Shown here: piece after piece, positions 34,160 to 42,543 of the stretch
Position numbering within the stretch: position 1 is the first letter of the stretch
Layout of the letters: each line of letters begins with the position of its first letter
Assembly: GCF_024213195.1 (NCBI RefSeq)
Contig: NZ_JANAVF010000007.1
Coordinates: 400,551-464,550, forward strand
Reading direction: 5' to 3'
Source of the DNA: Streptomyces sp. TBY4
GTDB lineage: Bacteria; Actinomycetota; Actinomycetes; Streptomycetales; Streptomycetaceae
Length of the DNA stretch: 64,000 bases
Made by a program: the position numbers and the translations under genes
Notes under the pieces: model-generated
Told to the model about the DNA's origin: nothing
The model's input: only the letters and a program-made list of their open reading frames with translations
Database searches by the model: none

Positions 34160-34395
34160 CCATCTGTCATCGGAACCTGAGAGGTTCGCCGAGAGTTCCC
34201 CTTCAGGGGAAGGCCATCGACTTGCACCTTGGGTGGAGCCGTCACCGGCGCCCTCACGGGCGGTGGCGCGGCTCGCTTTTCAGATCTGCCTCATCCACGC
34301 GGTACGGGGCCTGAGAGATTCAAGGGAGGTACTTGCTCCTTCGGCGCCCGGGCTCCGCCTTGCGGCGTGCCGGGACTCTCCCGCGCGGATTCAAG
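34160..34395 (-). ncRNA. Tandem glycine riboswitch
   Basis: On the minus strand two glycine aptamers lie in series. The first shows GGGAGAGTCCCGG, CGCCGAAGGAGCAAGT and CTCTCAGGC. The second shows GGTGCAAGTCGATGG, ACTCTCGGCGAACC and CTCTCAGGTTCC. The paired aptamers are the usual form upstream of gcvT and switch the operon on at high glycine. Confidence 0.94.
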
Positions 34396-34572
34396 CGGCC
34401 GGTATGCAGTTAGGTGTCCAGATGGCGCACATCATTGCACGAGGATCGGCCGAATGGGGGAGGGGGGCCGCAAGCCGAGCGGACCCGGAACGGAACCGGC
34501 GCCGCCGGATTACCGTCTCTTTACACTCAGGGGGAACGGGTCCACTGACCCGTAGCGGGGGAGGCGAGCACT

Positions 34573-35259
34573 GTGCGGAGATTCGGAGTACTGGCGGCGA
34601 CGGCAACGGGCACCGTCGAGGGCGCGGTGGCCGGGGTGCCGTCGCAGCGCGGCGTCCTGCGGGACCCGGCGGCGGCCGGAGCGGCCGGGGAGCCCGGAGC
34701 CGTACGGGACCTGCGCGGGGCCGAGGGCCCGCGGCGGCTGAGCTTCGCCGCGGGGGACGTCGTGGTGGTCTCCGGACTGCCCGGCGGCGGCAAGAGCACC
34801 TTGATCAAGCGGGCCGCCGAGGGCGGCGGCATCGACTCCCAGGACGCCCGCGAGCGGTGGGAGCGCCGGATGCCGGCCTCCGTGCCCTACGCGGTGTACC
34901 GGCCGGCGGTCCGGATCTCCCACTACTGGGGCTTGTGGCGGGTGCTCCGCTCCGGGGCCCCCGCCGTCGTCCACGACTGCGGTACGCAGAGCTGGGTACG
35001 GGCCCTGCTGGCCTCGGCGGCCCGGCGGCGCGGGCGCGCGCTCCACATGGTGCTGCTGGACACCACCCCCGAGGAGGCGCGGGCCGGGCAGGCGGCGCGG
35101 GGCCGCGGGGTGTCGGCGTACGCCTTCGCCCGGCACCGGGGAGCGGTGGCCCGGCTGCTGCGCGAGGCCGAGGCGGGCCGCCCGCCGGCCGGCTGCGCAT
35201 CGGTGACCCTGCTGGACCGCCCGGCGGCGTCCCGGCTGACGTCGATCGGCTTCCGGTAG
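34573..35259 (+). CDS. P-loop AAA-type ATPase / kinase-like protein
   Basis: A 228-residue protein with Walker A SGLPGGGKST near residues 67-76 and a nucleoside-kinase-like fold; a VVHDCGT strand may give the Walker B acid, and a later Arg-rich helix (HRGAVARLLREA) may act as lid. Relatives annotated AAA-family ATPase in Streptomyces sit beside the gcv genes; no biochemical role is known to me. The GTG start has GGGGGAGG upstream and is divergent from the gcvT operon. The first 55 residues are Ala/Gly-rich and probably flexible. Confidence 0.8.
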   Translation: MRRFGVLAATATGTVEGAVAGVPSQRGVLRDPAAAGAAGEPGAVRDLRGAEGPRRLSFAAGDVVVVSGLPGGGKSTLIKRAAEGGGIDSQDARERWERRMPASVPYAVYRPAVRISHYWGLWRVLRSGAPAVVHDCGTQSWVRALLASAARRRGRALHMVLLDTTPEEARAGQAARGRGVSAYAFARHRGAVARLLREAEAGRPPAGCASVTLLDRPAASRLTSIGFR

Positions 35260-35377
35260 CGGGGGCGGCCCGGGGCGGGGGCCCCTGGGGCACCACGGCA
35301 CCAGGGGCACCAGGGGTGCCCGATAATCTCGGGGCGATACCAGGGGCGGGACCAAGGGCAAGCGAGCGGAGACGTAC

Positions 35378-36088
35378 ATGTGGCCGGGTAACGAGCTGGA
35401 GCAGGTGCTCGGGGCGGCGCTCGGACAGGCGGACGCCGGGGGACGGATCCTCGAGGTCCTCGGGCGCAGCCACCTGTGGATCCCGCTGCCCGGCGGGGTG
35501 AACAGCCTGAGCCTGCCCACCATGGACATCGACGGCGCCGCGTACGTGCCCGTCTACAGCTCCGAGGAGCAGTTCCGCGCCTGCGCCGGGCCGGCCATGG
35601 ACTTCGCCGTCGCCCCCGCCGTGGACTTCGCCCGGGGACTGCCCCCGCAGCTCGGCATCGCGGTCAACCCCGAGGGGGCCGTCGGCGTGCCCCTGCCCCC
35701 GCCGGCCGTCGCGGAGCTCTGCCGGACCGGCCGCACCCCGCTCGACGGGTCCGCCACCGGCGGCCGGGTCCGGCTCTTCGAGCCCGACTGGCAGGAGGAT
35801 CCGGTCGAGTTCCTGGCCGCCGCCGCGGAGGAGTTCCGCGCCACCGGAGTGGTCGCGTCCGCGCACCGCTGCCTCGCCAGCGTCGAGGGCGGCCCGCCGG
35901 AGCTCTACGTAGGAGTCCACCTGCTGGGATGGGAGCCCGCGATGCGGAACGCGCCGATGGACGCGCTGGGACGGGCCCTGACCCGCGTACCACCGCCCTG
36001 GCCGGTGCAGTTGATCCTCCTCGACGCCGCGGAGGACCCGGTCGTCGACTACATACGTGAGCGCGTACGCCCCTTCTACCTGCCGTAG
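35378..36088 (+). CDS. SseB-like enhanced serine sensitivity protein
   Basis: A 236-residue cytosolic protein matching the SseB family: an N-terminal SseB domain (about residues 10-115; VPVYSSEEQFRAC, LGIAVNPEG) and a C-terminal domain (about 130-235; EEFRATGVVASAHRCLA, RPFYLP). In E. coli, SseB raises sensitivity to serine; its biochemistry is not settled. A position opposite the glycine/serine operon supports a role in the same physiology. The ATG at 35378 follows a GAGCGGAGAC ribosome region. It precedes a second SseB-like gene by 67 bases. Confidence 0.85.
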   Translation: MWPGNELEQVLGAALGQADAGGRILEVLGRSHLWIPLPGGVNSLSLPTMDIDGAAYVPVYSSEEQFRACAGPAMDFAVAPAVDFARGLPPQLGIAVNPEGAVGVPLPPPAVAELCRTGRTPLDGSATGGRVRLFEPDWQEDPVEFLAAAAEEFRATGVVASAHRCLASVEGGPPELYVGVHLLGWEPAMRNAPMDALGRALTRVPPPWPVQLILLDAAEDPVVDYIRERVRPFYLP

Positions 36089-36155
36089 TGACGCTTAAGC
36101 TGGTGGCCGACACGCGTGGACGACGGGCGGACGAACAGACGAAGAGGGGTACCGG

Positions 36156-36896
36156 GTGAGTGCGTCAGGCACGGCCGCGGTCGGGCAGGTCGAGCACATG
36201 CTGCGCCAGGTGACTCCCGGGCGCTACGAGAGCTACGAGTCTCTCCTGCACGCCCTGGCCGAGGGACGGCTCTGGATGCTCCTCTGGCAGGGGCAGCCCG
36301 GCTCTCCGGAGGCCCAGTACGGCGGCATGGAGGTCGAGGGCCTCGGGTACGCGCCCTGCGTGACCTCCCCGCAGGAGCTGGCCGCCAGCGGCTGGAACCG
36401 CGGGTACGAGGTGGCCACCGGCCGGGACATCGCCCGCGCCCTCTACCCCGACCGCTGGGGGCTGTGGCTCAATCCGCACGCCCAGGGCGGCGGCGTCGGC
36501 ATTCCCTGGGCCGACCTGCGCCGGATCGCCACCGGGCTGGACCGGATGCCGGCCGGACCGCTGCGGCTGTCCGAGCCCGCCATCGAGCTGCCGCAGTTCT
36601 ACGGACTGCTCACGCAGCACGCGCACCGCACGCCCGCCGTCCGTTCGCTGCGTCGCGCCTGGGTGCAGCCCGCGCTGGGCTCCCCGTACCTCGCCGTCGG
36701 GCTCGATCTGTACGACGCCTCGGCGCACGCGCTGGAAGCCGTACGGGAGATGATGCGCCAGTCGGTCGGCGCGGTCCCCGAGGGGGTGCCCGTGTGCACG
36801 GTCGCGCTCGCGGACGAACACGACCCGGTGGCGATGTGGCTCCGGGCGCAGACCCGGCCCTTCTACGACCGCGAGGGACAGGCGCCCGCCTACTGA
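36156..36896 (+). CDS. Second SseB-like protein
   Basis: A 246-residue protein paralogous to the product of the gene before it. N-terminal SseB-like segments (LLHALAEGRLWMLLWQ, ELAASGWNRGYEV, WGLWLNPH) and the C-terminal TRPFY ending are both visible. The first protein begins shorter and the second carries an extra N-terminal helix, so they have diverged. GTG at 36156 follows GAGGGG. It closes the small plus-strand operon and is followed by a strong terminator. Function is inferred only from the family and the context. Confidence 0.82.
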   Translation: MSASGTAAVGQVEHMLRQVTPGRYESYESLLHALAEGRLWMLLWQGQPGSPEAQYGGMEVEGLGYAPCVTSPQELAASGWNRGYEVATGRDIARALYPDRWGLWLNPHAQGGGVGIPWADLRRIATGLDRMPAGPLRLSEPAIELPQFYGLLTQHAHRTPAVRSLRRAWVQPALGSPYLAVGLDLYDASAHALEAVREMMRQSVGAVPEGVPVCTVALADEHDPVAMWLRAQTRPFYDREGQAPAY

Positions 36897-36933
36897 GACA
36901 TCCCGCTCATTGAGACATGGGGGCCAAGCCATC

Positions 36934-36969
36934 AAAGGCCGCACGGAACGACTGTTCCGTGCGGCCTTT
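36934..36969 (+). terminator. Strong rho-independent terminator
   Basis: A 16-bp perfect stem (AAAGGCCGCACGGAAC with its complement) and loop GACT, 37 bases after the second SseB-like gene; the arm ends in TTT. Confidence 0.92.
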
Positions 36970-37411
36970 GCGTTGTCCTGATTTCGCCCCTGATGTATGC
37001 CCAATAGGCGTGCTAGTACGCCGAGTTGGGCGCCATGTCCGATTCCGTACCGAACAGGATGTCTTGCTCCGCTGAGACGACAGCGAAGTCCGGATAACGG
37101 GAACTCGACCCTCAGATCACGGTTGCGCATCCATTCACCTGCGGGTCTGGCGGCTGATCGAGCGCCCGATGAAGACTCCCCACCCAAGAGCGGGTCAGTC
37201 ATCCAAGGGCGGCTCCGTCACGGGAACTTCGCTCGTCGTTTCACACAGCACCACCCGCACCACCAGCAAGACCCGTACCGCACCGCCCGAGCAGCACCCG
37301 CTGCGAAGAACGCATCCGCACCTCGCACTCCGAGCGCCACTCCGCACCAACGCCGCCACAGCGGCGGGCATGGGCCGGCCCACCCGTCGGCCGAGAGGGG
37401 TCCCCACCACG
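36970..37411 (+). promoter_or_regulatory. Long leader region of the peptide ABC operon
   Basis: No gene is supported in these 442 bases. A two-part stem-loop lies at 36999-37031: GCCCAA/TTGGGC outside and GGCGT/ACGCC inside around GCTAGT. The base composition is lower in GC than in coding DNA up to about 37150. The promoter is probably here, and the leader is long enough for post-transcriptional control. Confidence 0.5.
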
Positions 37412-38407
37412 ATGACGGCACCACTGCACGACACGAGCGCGGAGACACCCGCACCCGTGTCCGTAGCCGACGTCCCCGCCAAGGCCATCGAAGGCCGCTC
37501 TCCCGGCCGCATCGCCTGGATGCGGCTCAAGCGCGACAAGGTCGCGCTGGCCGGCGGTTTCGTCGTGCTCCTGCTGATCCTCGTCGCACTGTTCGCGCCG
37601 CTGATCGTCAGCGCGTTCGGCCACCCCCCGGAGGAACTGCACGAAGACATGCTGGACCCGCTGCTGGGCCTGCCGGCCGGGGACTTCGGCGGCATGAGCC
37701 GCGAGTTCCTGCTCGGCGTCGAGCCGGTCAACGGCCGCGACGTGTTCAGCCGCATCGTCTACGGCGCCCGCATCTCGCTGCTGGTCGCCTTCCTGTCCGC
37801 CTTCGTGGCGGTCTCGCTGGGCACCTTCTTCGGCATCGTCGCCGGCTACTTCGGCGGCTGGGTCGACGCGGCCATCAGCCGGGTCATGGACCTGCTGCTC
37901 GCCTTCCCGCAGCTGCTCTTCATCATCGCGCTGGTCTCGGTGGTCCCGGCCAAGCTCTGGGGCTTCGAGGGATCGGGCCTGCGGATCGCCGTACTGGTCC
38001 TGGTGATCGGCTTCTTCGGCTGGCCCTACATCGGCCGCATCGTCCGCGGACAGACCCTGTCGCTGCGCGAACGGGAGTACGTCGAGGCCGCACGGAGCCT
38101 GGGCGCGGGCCGGATGTACATCCTCTTCCGCGAGCTGCTCCCGAACCTGGTCGCGCCGATCACCGTCTACGCGACGCTGATGATCCCCACCAACGTGCTG
38201 ACCGAGGCCGCGCTCAGCTTCCTCGGCGTCGGCGTCAAGCCGCCCACCCCGTCCTGGGGCGAGACCCTCTCGACGGCCGTGCGGACCTATGAGGACGACC
38301 CGCTCTTCATGATCTTCCCCGGCATGGCGATCTTCATCACCGTGCTGGCCTTCAACCTCTTCGGCGACGGCGTCCGCGACGCCCTCGACCCGAAGGGCTC
38401 CCGTTAG
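37412..38407 (+). CDS. Peptide ABC transporter permease (DppC-like)
   Basis: A 331-residue inner-membrane subunit. A cytosolic N-terminal extension of about 40 residues precedes the OppC_N helix (LAGGFVVLLLILVALFAPLIV). The BPD_transp_1 domain has six helices and the EAA loop EAARSLGAGRMYILFRELLP that docks on the ATPases. GAGAGGGG lies 11 bases before the ATG at 37412; the upstream open frame is rejected for lack of membrane or motif content. It heads the operon, although most such operons begin with the binding protein. Confidence 0.92.
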   Translation: MTAPLHDTSAETPAPVSVADVPAKAIEGRSPGRIAWMRLKRDKVALAGGFVVLLLILVALFAPLIVSAFGHPPEELHEDMLDPLLGLPAGDFGGMSREFLLGVEPVNGRDVFSRIVYGARISLLVAFLSAFVAVSLGTFFGIVAGYFGGWVDAAISRVMDLLLAFPQLLFIIALVSVVPAKLWGFEGSGLRIAVLVLVIGFFGWPYIGRIVRGQTLSLREREYVEAARSLGAGRMYILFRELLPNLVAPITVYATLMIPTNVLTEAALSFLGVGVKPPTPSWGETLSTAVRTYEDDPLFMIFPGMAIFITVLAFNLFGDGVRDALDPKGSR

Positions 38408-38413
38408 CCGTCC

Positions 38414-38457
38414 CCGCAGGTCATCCCGCAGGGCATCCGCAGGTCAGAACCGCAGGG
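38414..38457. repeat. Four spaced CCGCAGG repeats between permease and binding protein genes
   Basis: CCGCAGG starts at 38414, 38426, 38437 and 38450, with 11-13 bases from one to the next, about one helical turn. It fills the short gap just after the permease stop. Confidence 0.7.
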
Positions 38458-38509
38458 CACACCGGAACCCGGCTTCGAACCGGAATCACAACGGAGGGTT
38501 GCGAGCATC

Positions 38510-40288
38510 GTGACTACCCATCGCATGTCCAAGCGCAGGCTCGCCGCCGGCACGGCCGTCGTGCTCGCGACGATGCTGGCCGCGACCGCCTGTGGCGGAG
38601 ACGACGGCAAGCCGAAGGAAGACAAGCCGGCCGCGGCGGGCGGCTTCAACGCCGCCATCGGCAAGGTCGCCAACGCGTCGACCACGAAGGGCGGCGAGCT
38701 CAAGTTCGTCGGTACCCAGGAAGCCGACTCGTGGGACCCGCAGCGCGGCTACTACGGCTTCATGTGGGACTTCTCCCGCTACTACGCCCGCCAGCTCGTC
38801 AGCTTCAAGCCGGAGCCGGGCTCCAAGAGCACCGAGCTCGTCCCCGACCTGGCCACCGCCAACGCGGAGATCAGCGACGGCGGCAAGACCTACAAGTACA
38901 CCCTCAAGGACAACGTGACCTGGGAGGACGGCACCCCCGTCACCGCCCAGGACGTGAAGTACGGCATCGAGCGCACCTGGGCCCAGGACGTCATCTCCGG
39001 CGGCCCGGTCTACCTGATGCAGGTCCTCGACCCGAAGACCGAGTACCCGGGCCCGTACAAGGACACCAGCCCGGACAAGCTCGGCCTCAAGGCGATCGAG
39101 ACCCCGGACGCGAAGACCATCATCTTCAAGCTCCCGCAGCCCAACGGTGACTTCGAGCAGATGCTGGCCATGCCGGCCGCCAGCCCGGTCAAGCAGGAGA
39201 AGGACACCGCGGCCAAGTACGGCCTCAAGCCCTTCTCCAACGGCCCGTACAAGATCGACTCGTACGAGCCCAACAAGAGCATGAAGCTCTCGCGCAACAC
39301 GAACTGGAAGCCCGAGTCGGACACCATCCGCAAGGCGCTCCCGGACTCCATCTCCGTCACGTTCATGGCGAACGCGGACGACATGGACAAGCGCCTGATG
39401 AACGGCGAGTTCGACCTGGACATCAACGCGACCGGCATCGGCCAGGCGGCCCGCGCCACCGCGCTGAAGGACCACAAGGACAACCTGGACAACGGCCAGA
39501 CCGGCTTCATCCGGTACGCCGTCATGCCGCAGACCGTCGCTCCGTTCGACAACATCGACTGCCGCAAGGCCGTCATCTACGCGGCCGACAAGAAGTCCCT
39601 GCAGACCGCCCGCGGCGGCCCGCAGGCCGGTGGCGACATCGCCCCCAACATGCTCCCGCTCGGCATCAAGGGCTCCGACGGCAAGTACGACCCGTACGGG
39701 GTCCTGCAGAACGACGGCAAGCCGAACGTCGACAAGGCCAAGGCCGCGCTGAAGGCCTGTGGCAAGGAGACCGGCTTCAAGACCACGATCGCGGTCCGCA
39801 ACAACAAGCCGGTCGAGGTCGCCACGGCCGTCTCCCTGCAGAACGCCCTGAAGCAGGTCGGCATCGAGGCCGACGTCGACCAGTTCGACGGCGCCCAGAC
39901 CTCCGGCATCATCGGTTCGCCGAAGGTGGTCAAGGAGAAGGGCTACGGCATCATCATCATGGGCTGGGGCGCCGACTTCCCGACCGGTCAGGGCTTCTCC
40001 CAGCCGCTGGTCGACGGCCGCTTCATCCTGCAGAGCGGCAACAACAACTTCTCCGAGCTCAACGACCCGGCGATCAACAAGCTGTTCGACGACGCCATCG
40101 CGGAGACCGACCCGGCCAAGGCCGGCGACATCTACAAGCAGATGAACCAGAAGGTCTCCGAGGCCGCGGTCTACCTGCCCTTCGTCTACGACAAGACGAT
40201 CAACTGGCGCAGCAGCCGTCTGAAGAACGTCTACACCTCCGACGCGTACAACGGCCGGTACGACTACGCCTCGCTCGGCGTCCAGTAG
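38510..40288 (+). CDS. Family 5 peptide-binding lipoprotein
   Basis: A 592-residue extracellular solute-binding protein. A signal peptide ends in lipobox LAATAC (Cys near residue 27). The SBP_bac_5 fold follows, with family landmarks LVPDLATANAEISDGGKTYKYTLKDNVTWEDGTPVT (in short pieces), QPNGDFEQML and GFIRYA. It captures oligopeptides or similar ligands for the permeases encoded on either side. The GTG start has GGAGGG about 11 bases upstream; an internal ATG at 38525 has none. A long hairpin after the stop probably limits read-through so that the binding protein is made in excess. Confidence 0.93.
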   Translation: MTTHRMSKRRLAAGTAVVLATMLAATACGGDDGKPKEDKPAAAGGFNAAIGKVANASTTKGGELKFVGTQEADSWDPQRGYYGFMWDFSRYYARQLVSFKPEPGSKSTELVPDLATANAEISDGGKTYKYTLKDNVTWEDGTPVTAQDVKYGIERTWAQDVISGGPVYLMQVLDPKTEYPGPYKDTSPDKLGLKAIETPDAKTIIFKLPQPNGDFEQMLAMPAASPVKQEKDTAAKYGLKPFSNGPYKIDSYEPNKSMKLSRNTNWKPESDTIRKALPDSISVTFMANADDMDKRLMNGEFDLDINATGIGQAARATALKDHKDNLDNGQTGFIRYAVMPQTVAPFDNIDCRKAVIYAADKKSLQTARGGPQAGGDIAPNMLPLGIKGSDGKYDPYGVLQNDGKPNVDKAKAALKACGKETGFKTTIAVRNNKPVEVATAVSLQNALKQVGIEADVDQFDGAQTSGIIGSPKVVKEKGYGIIIMGWGADFPTGQGFSQPLVDGRFILQSGNNNFSELNDPAINKLFDDAIAETDPAKAGDIYKQMNQKVSEAAVYLPFVYDKTINWRSSRLKNVYTSDAYNGRYDYASLGVQ

Positions 40289-40345
40289 ACCGACCGTCCG
40301 AATCAGTTCCAGTGCCACACCCGCTAGGCACGAAGGGCAGGTGAT

Positions 40346-40402
40346 GGCCGCGGCGGCGGTCCGGGGGCGCTCTCCAGAAGAGGGCGTCCCCGGGCCGCGG
40401 CC
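40346..40402 (+). promoter_or_regulatory. Intra-operon stem-loop after the binding protein gene
   Basis: GGCCGCGG (40346-40353) and CCGCGGCC (40395-40402) enclose a second GC-rich helix with loop near 40374-40378. It lies between the binding protein and the next permease, the usual place for attenuation or mRNA stabilisation. Confidence 0.7.
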
Positions 40403-40414
40403 AGGCCGAGCGCA

Positions 40415-41413
40415 GTGCTTGCATATCTCATCCGGCGGATCTTCGCCGTCATCGTCATGCTGTTGGTCATCTCGCTGGTGACCTTCGGAATCTTCTTCCT
40501 CTTCCCGAAGATGATCGGGACGGACCCGGCCCTGTACTTCGTCGGCAAGCAGTCCGACCCCAACGCCATCGAGGGCATCCGGCAGAAGATGGGTCTCGAC
40601 GACCCGATCCTCGTCCAGTTCGGCAAGTTCGTCGTCGGGCTGGTGGCGGGTCGTACGTACGCCAACGGCAACGACGTCACGCAATGCGCCGCGCCCTGCT
40701 TCGGCTACTCCTTCAAGACCGAGCAGGAGGTGTGGCCGCTGCTGACCGACTGGCTGCCCGTCACCCTCTCGCTCGCCGCCGGTGCCGTCGTGCTCTGGGT
40801 GATCGGCGGTGTCGCCGCCGGCGTCATCTCCGCCCTCAAGCGCGGTACCGTCCTGGACCGTTCGGCGATGGGCCTCGCCCTCGCCGGCGTCTCCCTCCCC
40901 ATCTACTTCACCGGCATGCTCGCCATCGCCCTCTTCTCCGACCAGCTCGGCTGGTTCGGACGGCCGGAGAAGACCTTCGCGGAGGACCCGGGCGCCTGGT
41001 TCAACGGCATGGTCCTGCCGTGGATCTCGCTCGCCTTCCTCTACGCGGCGATGTACGCGCGACTCACCCGCGCGACCATGCTGGAAGTGCTCAACGAGGA
41101 CTACATCCGCACCGCGCGCGCCAAGGGACTGACGGAACCCGTCGTCATCGGCAAGCACGCGATGCGCTCCACCATGACGCCGATCCTGACCGTCCTGGGC
41201 CTCGACCTGGGCGCGCTGATGGGCGGCGCGGTCCTCACCGAGTACACCTTCTCGCTGCACGGCCTCGGCTACAGCGCCGTCCGCGCCATCAGCGAGCACG
41301 ATCTGCCGGTCATTCTCGGCATCACCCTGATCTCCGCCTTCTTCGTCGTCGCGGCCAACCTCGTCGTCGACCTCCTGTACGCGGTGATCGACCCCCGAGT
41401 GAGGCTGTCATGA
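40415..41413 (+). CDS. Peptide ABC transporter permease (DppB-like)
   Basis: A 332-residue inner-membrane subunit beginning MLAYLIRRIFAVIVMLL, the typical start of DppB/OppB proteins (N-terminal helix with Arg-Arg). The periplasmic loop is long, and the EAA motif is TRATMLEVLNEDYIRTARAKGL. It forms the translocation path with the DppC-like subunit. The GTG start has only a weak ribosome site, in keeping with the preceding hairpin. Its stop overlaps the next ATPase gene by ATGA. Confidence 0.92.
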   Translation: MLAYLIRRIFAVIVMLLVISLVTFGIFFLFPKMIGTDPALYFVGKQSDPNAIEGIRQKMGLDDPILVQFGKFVVGLVAGRTYANGNDVTQCAAPCFGYSFKTEQEVWPLLTDWLPVTLSLAAGAVVLWVIGGVAAGVISALKRGTVLDRSAMGLALAGVSLPIYFTGMLAIALFSDQLGWFGRPEKTFAEDPGAWFNGMVLPWISLAFLYAAMYARLTRATMLEVLNEDYIRTARAKGLTEPVVIGKHAMRSTMTPILTVLGLDLGALMGGAVLTEYTFSLHGLGYSAVRAISEHDLPVILGITLISAFFVVAANLVVDLLYAVIDPRVRLS

Positions 41414-42543
41414 CCGATTCGACGACGCCCGCCGTGACGGGCGCACCCTCCGCCGCGCTGAACGAGCCCGTCGCCTCCGGCGCGCCCGGTACCGCGTTCC
41501 TCGACGTACGCGACCTCAAGGTGCACTTCCCCACGGAAGACGGCCTGGTCAAGTCCGTGGACGGACTCTCCTTCACGCTGGAGAAGGGCAAGACCCTCGG
41601 CATCGTCGGCGAGTCCGGCTCCGGCAAGTCGGTGACCTCGCTGGGCATCATGGGCCTGCACCGCGTCGGCCAGTACGGCCGCCAGCGGGCCCGGATCTCC
41701 GGCGAGATCTGGCTCGACGGCAAGGAGCTGCTCTCCAGCCCCGAGGAAGAGGTCCGCAAGCTGCGCGGCCGGGAGATCGCGATGATCTTCCAGGACCCGT
41801 TGTCGGCCATGCACCCCTACTTCACCGTGGGCAAGCAGATCGCCGAGGCCTACCGGGTCCACCACAAGGCCGACAAGAAGGCCGCCCGCAAGCGGGCCGT
41901 CGAGCTCCTCGACCGCGTGGGCATCCCCGAGCCGCACAAGCGGGTCGACAGCTACCCGCACGAGTTCTCCGGCGGCATGCGCCAGCGCGCGATGATCGCG
42001 ATGGCGCTGGTCAACAACCCCGAACTGCTCATCGCGGACGAGCCCACCACCGCCCTCGACGTCACCGTCCAGGCGCAGATCCTCGACCTGATCCGGGACC
42101 TGCAGAAGGAGTTCGGCTCCGCGGTCATCATGATCACGCACGACCTCGGCGTGGTCGCCGAGATGGCCGACGACCTCCTCGTGATGTACGGCGGCCGGTG
42201 CGTGGAGCGGGGCAGCGCGGAGAAGGTGTTCTACGAACCCCGCCACCCCTACACCTGGGGCCTGCTCGGCTCGATGCCGCGCATCGACCGGGAGCAGACC
42301 GAACGCCTCATCCCGGTCAAGGGCTCGCCGCCCAGCCTGATCAACATCCCGAGCGGCTGCGCCTTCAACCCCCGGTGCCCGTACGCCGACCTGCCCAAGG
42401 GCGATGTCACGCGGACCGTACGGCCCGAGCTGTCCCTGATCGACACGTCCGCGGAGGGCGCCGGCCGGCACTGGGCCGCCTGCCACCTCTCCCCGGAGCA
42501 GCGGGACCGGATCTGGACCGAAGAGATTGCGCCGAAGCTGTGA
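41410..42543 (+). CDS. Peptide ABC transporter ATPase (DppD-like)
   Basis: A 377-residue ATPase. Walker A is GESGSGKSV, the Q loop is MIFQDPLSAMHPY, the signature is FSGGMRQR, Walker B is LLIADEPTTALD, and the switch His is in ITHDLG. The C-terminal oligopeptide-transporter extension has conserved cysteines (GCAFNPRCPY, later AACHL), which in relatives bind an iron-sulfur cluster. The ATG at 41410 overlaps the permease stop, so it is coupled. An N-terminal stretch of about 30 residues, rich in Ala/Pro, is extra. Confidence 0.94.
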   Translation: MTDSTTPAVTGAPSAALNEPVASGAPGTAFLDVRDLKVHFPTEDGLVKSVDGLSFTLEKGKTLGIVGESGSGKSVTSLGIMGLHRVGQYGRQRARISGEIWLDGKELLSSPEEEVRKLRGREIAMIFQDPLSAMHPYFTVGKQIAEAYRVHHKADKKAARKRAVELLDRVGIPEPHKRVDSYPHEFSGGMRQRAMIAMALVNNPELLIADEPTTALDVTVQAQILDLIRDLQKEFGSAVIMITHDLGVVAEMADDLLVMYGGRCVERGSAEKVFYEPRHPYTWGLLGSMPRIDREQTERLIPVKGSPPSLINIPSGCAFNPRCPYADLPKGDVTRTVRPELSLIDTSAEGAGRHWAACHLSPEQRDRIWTEEIAPKL

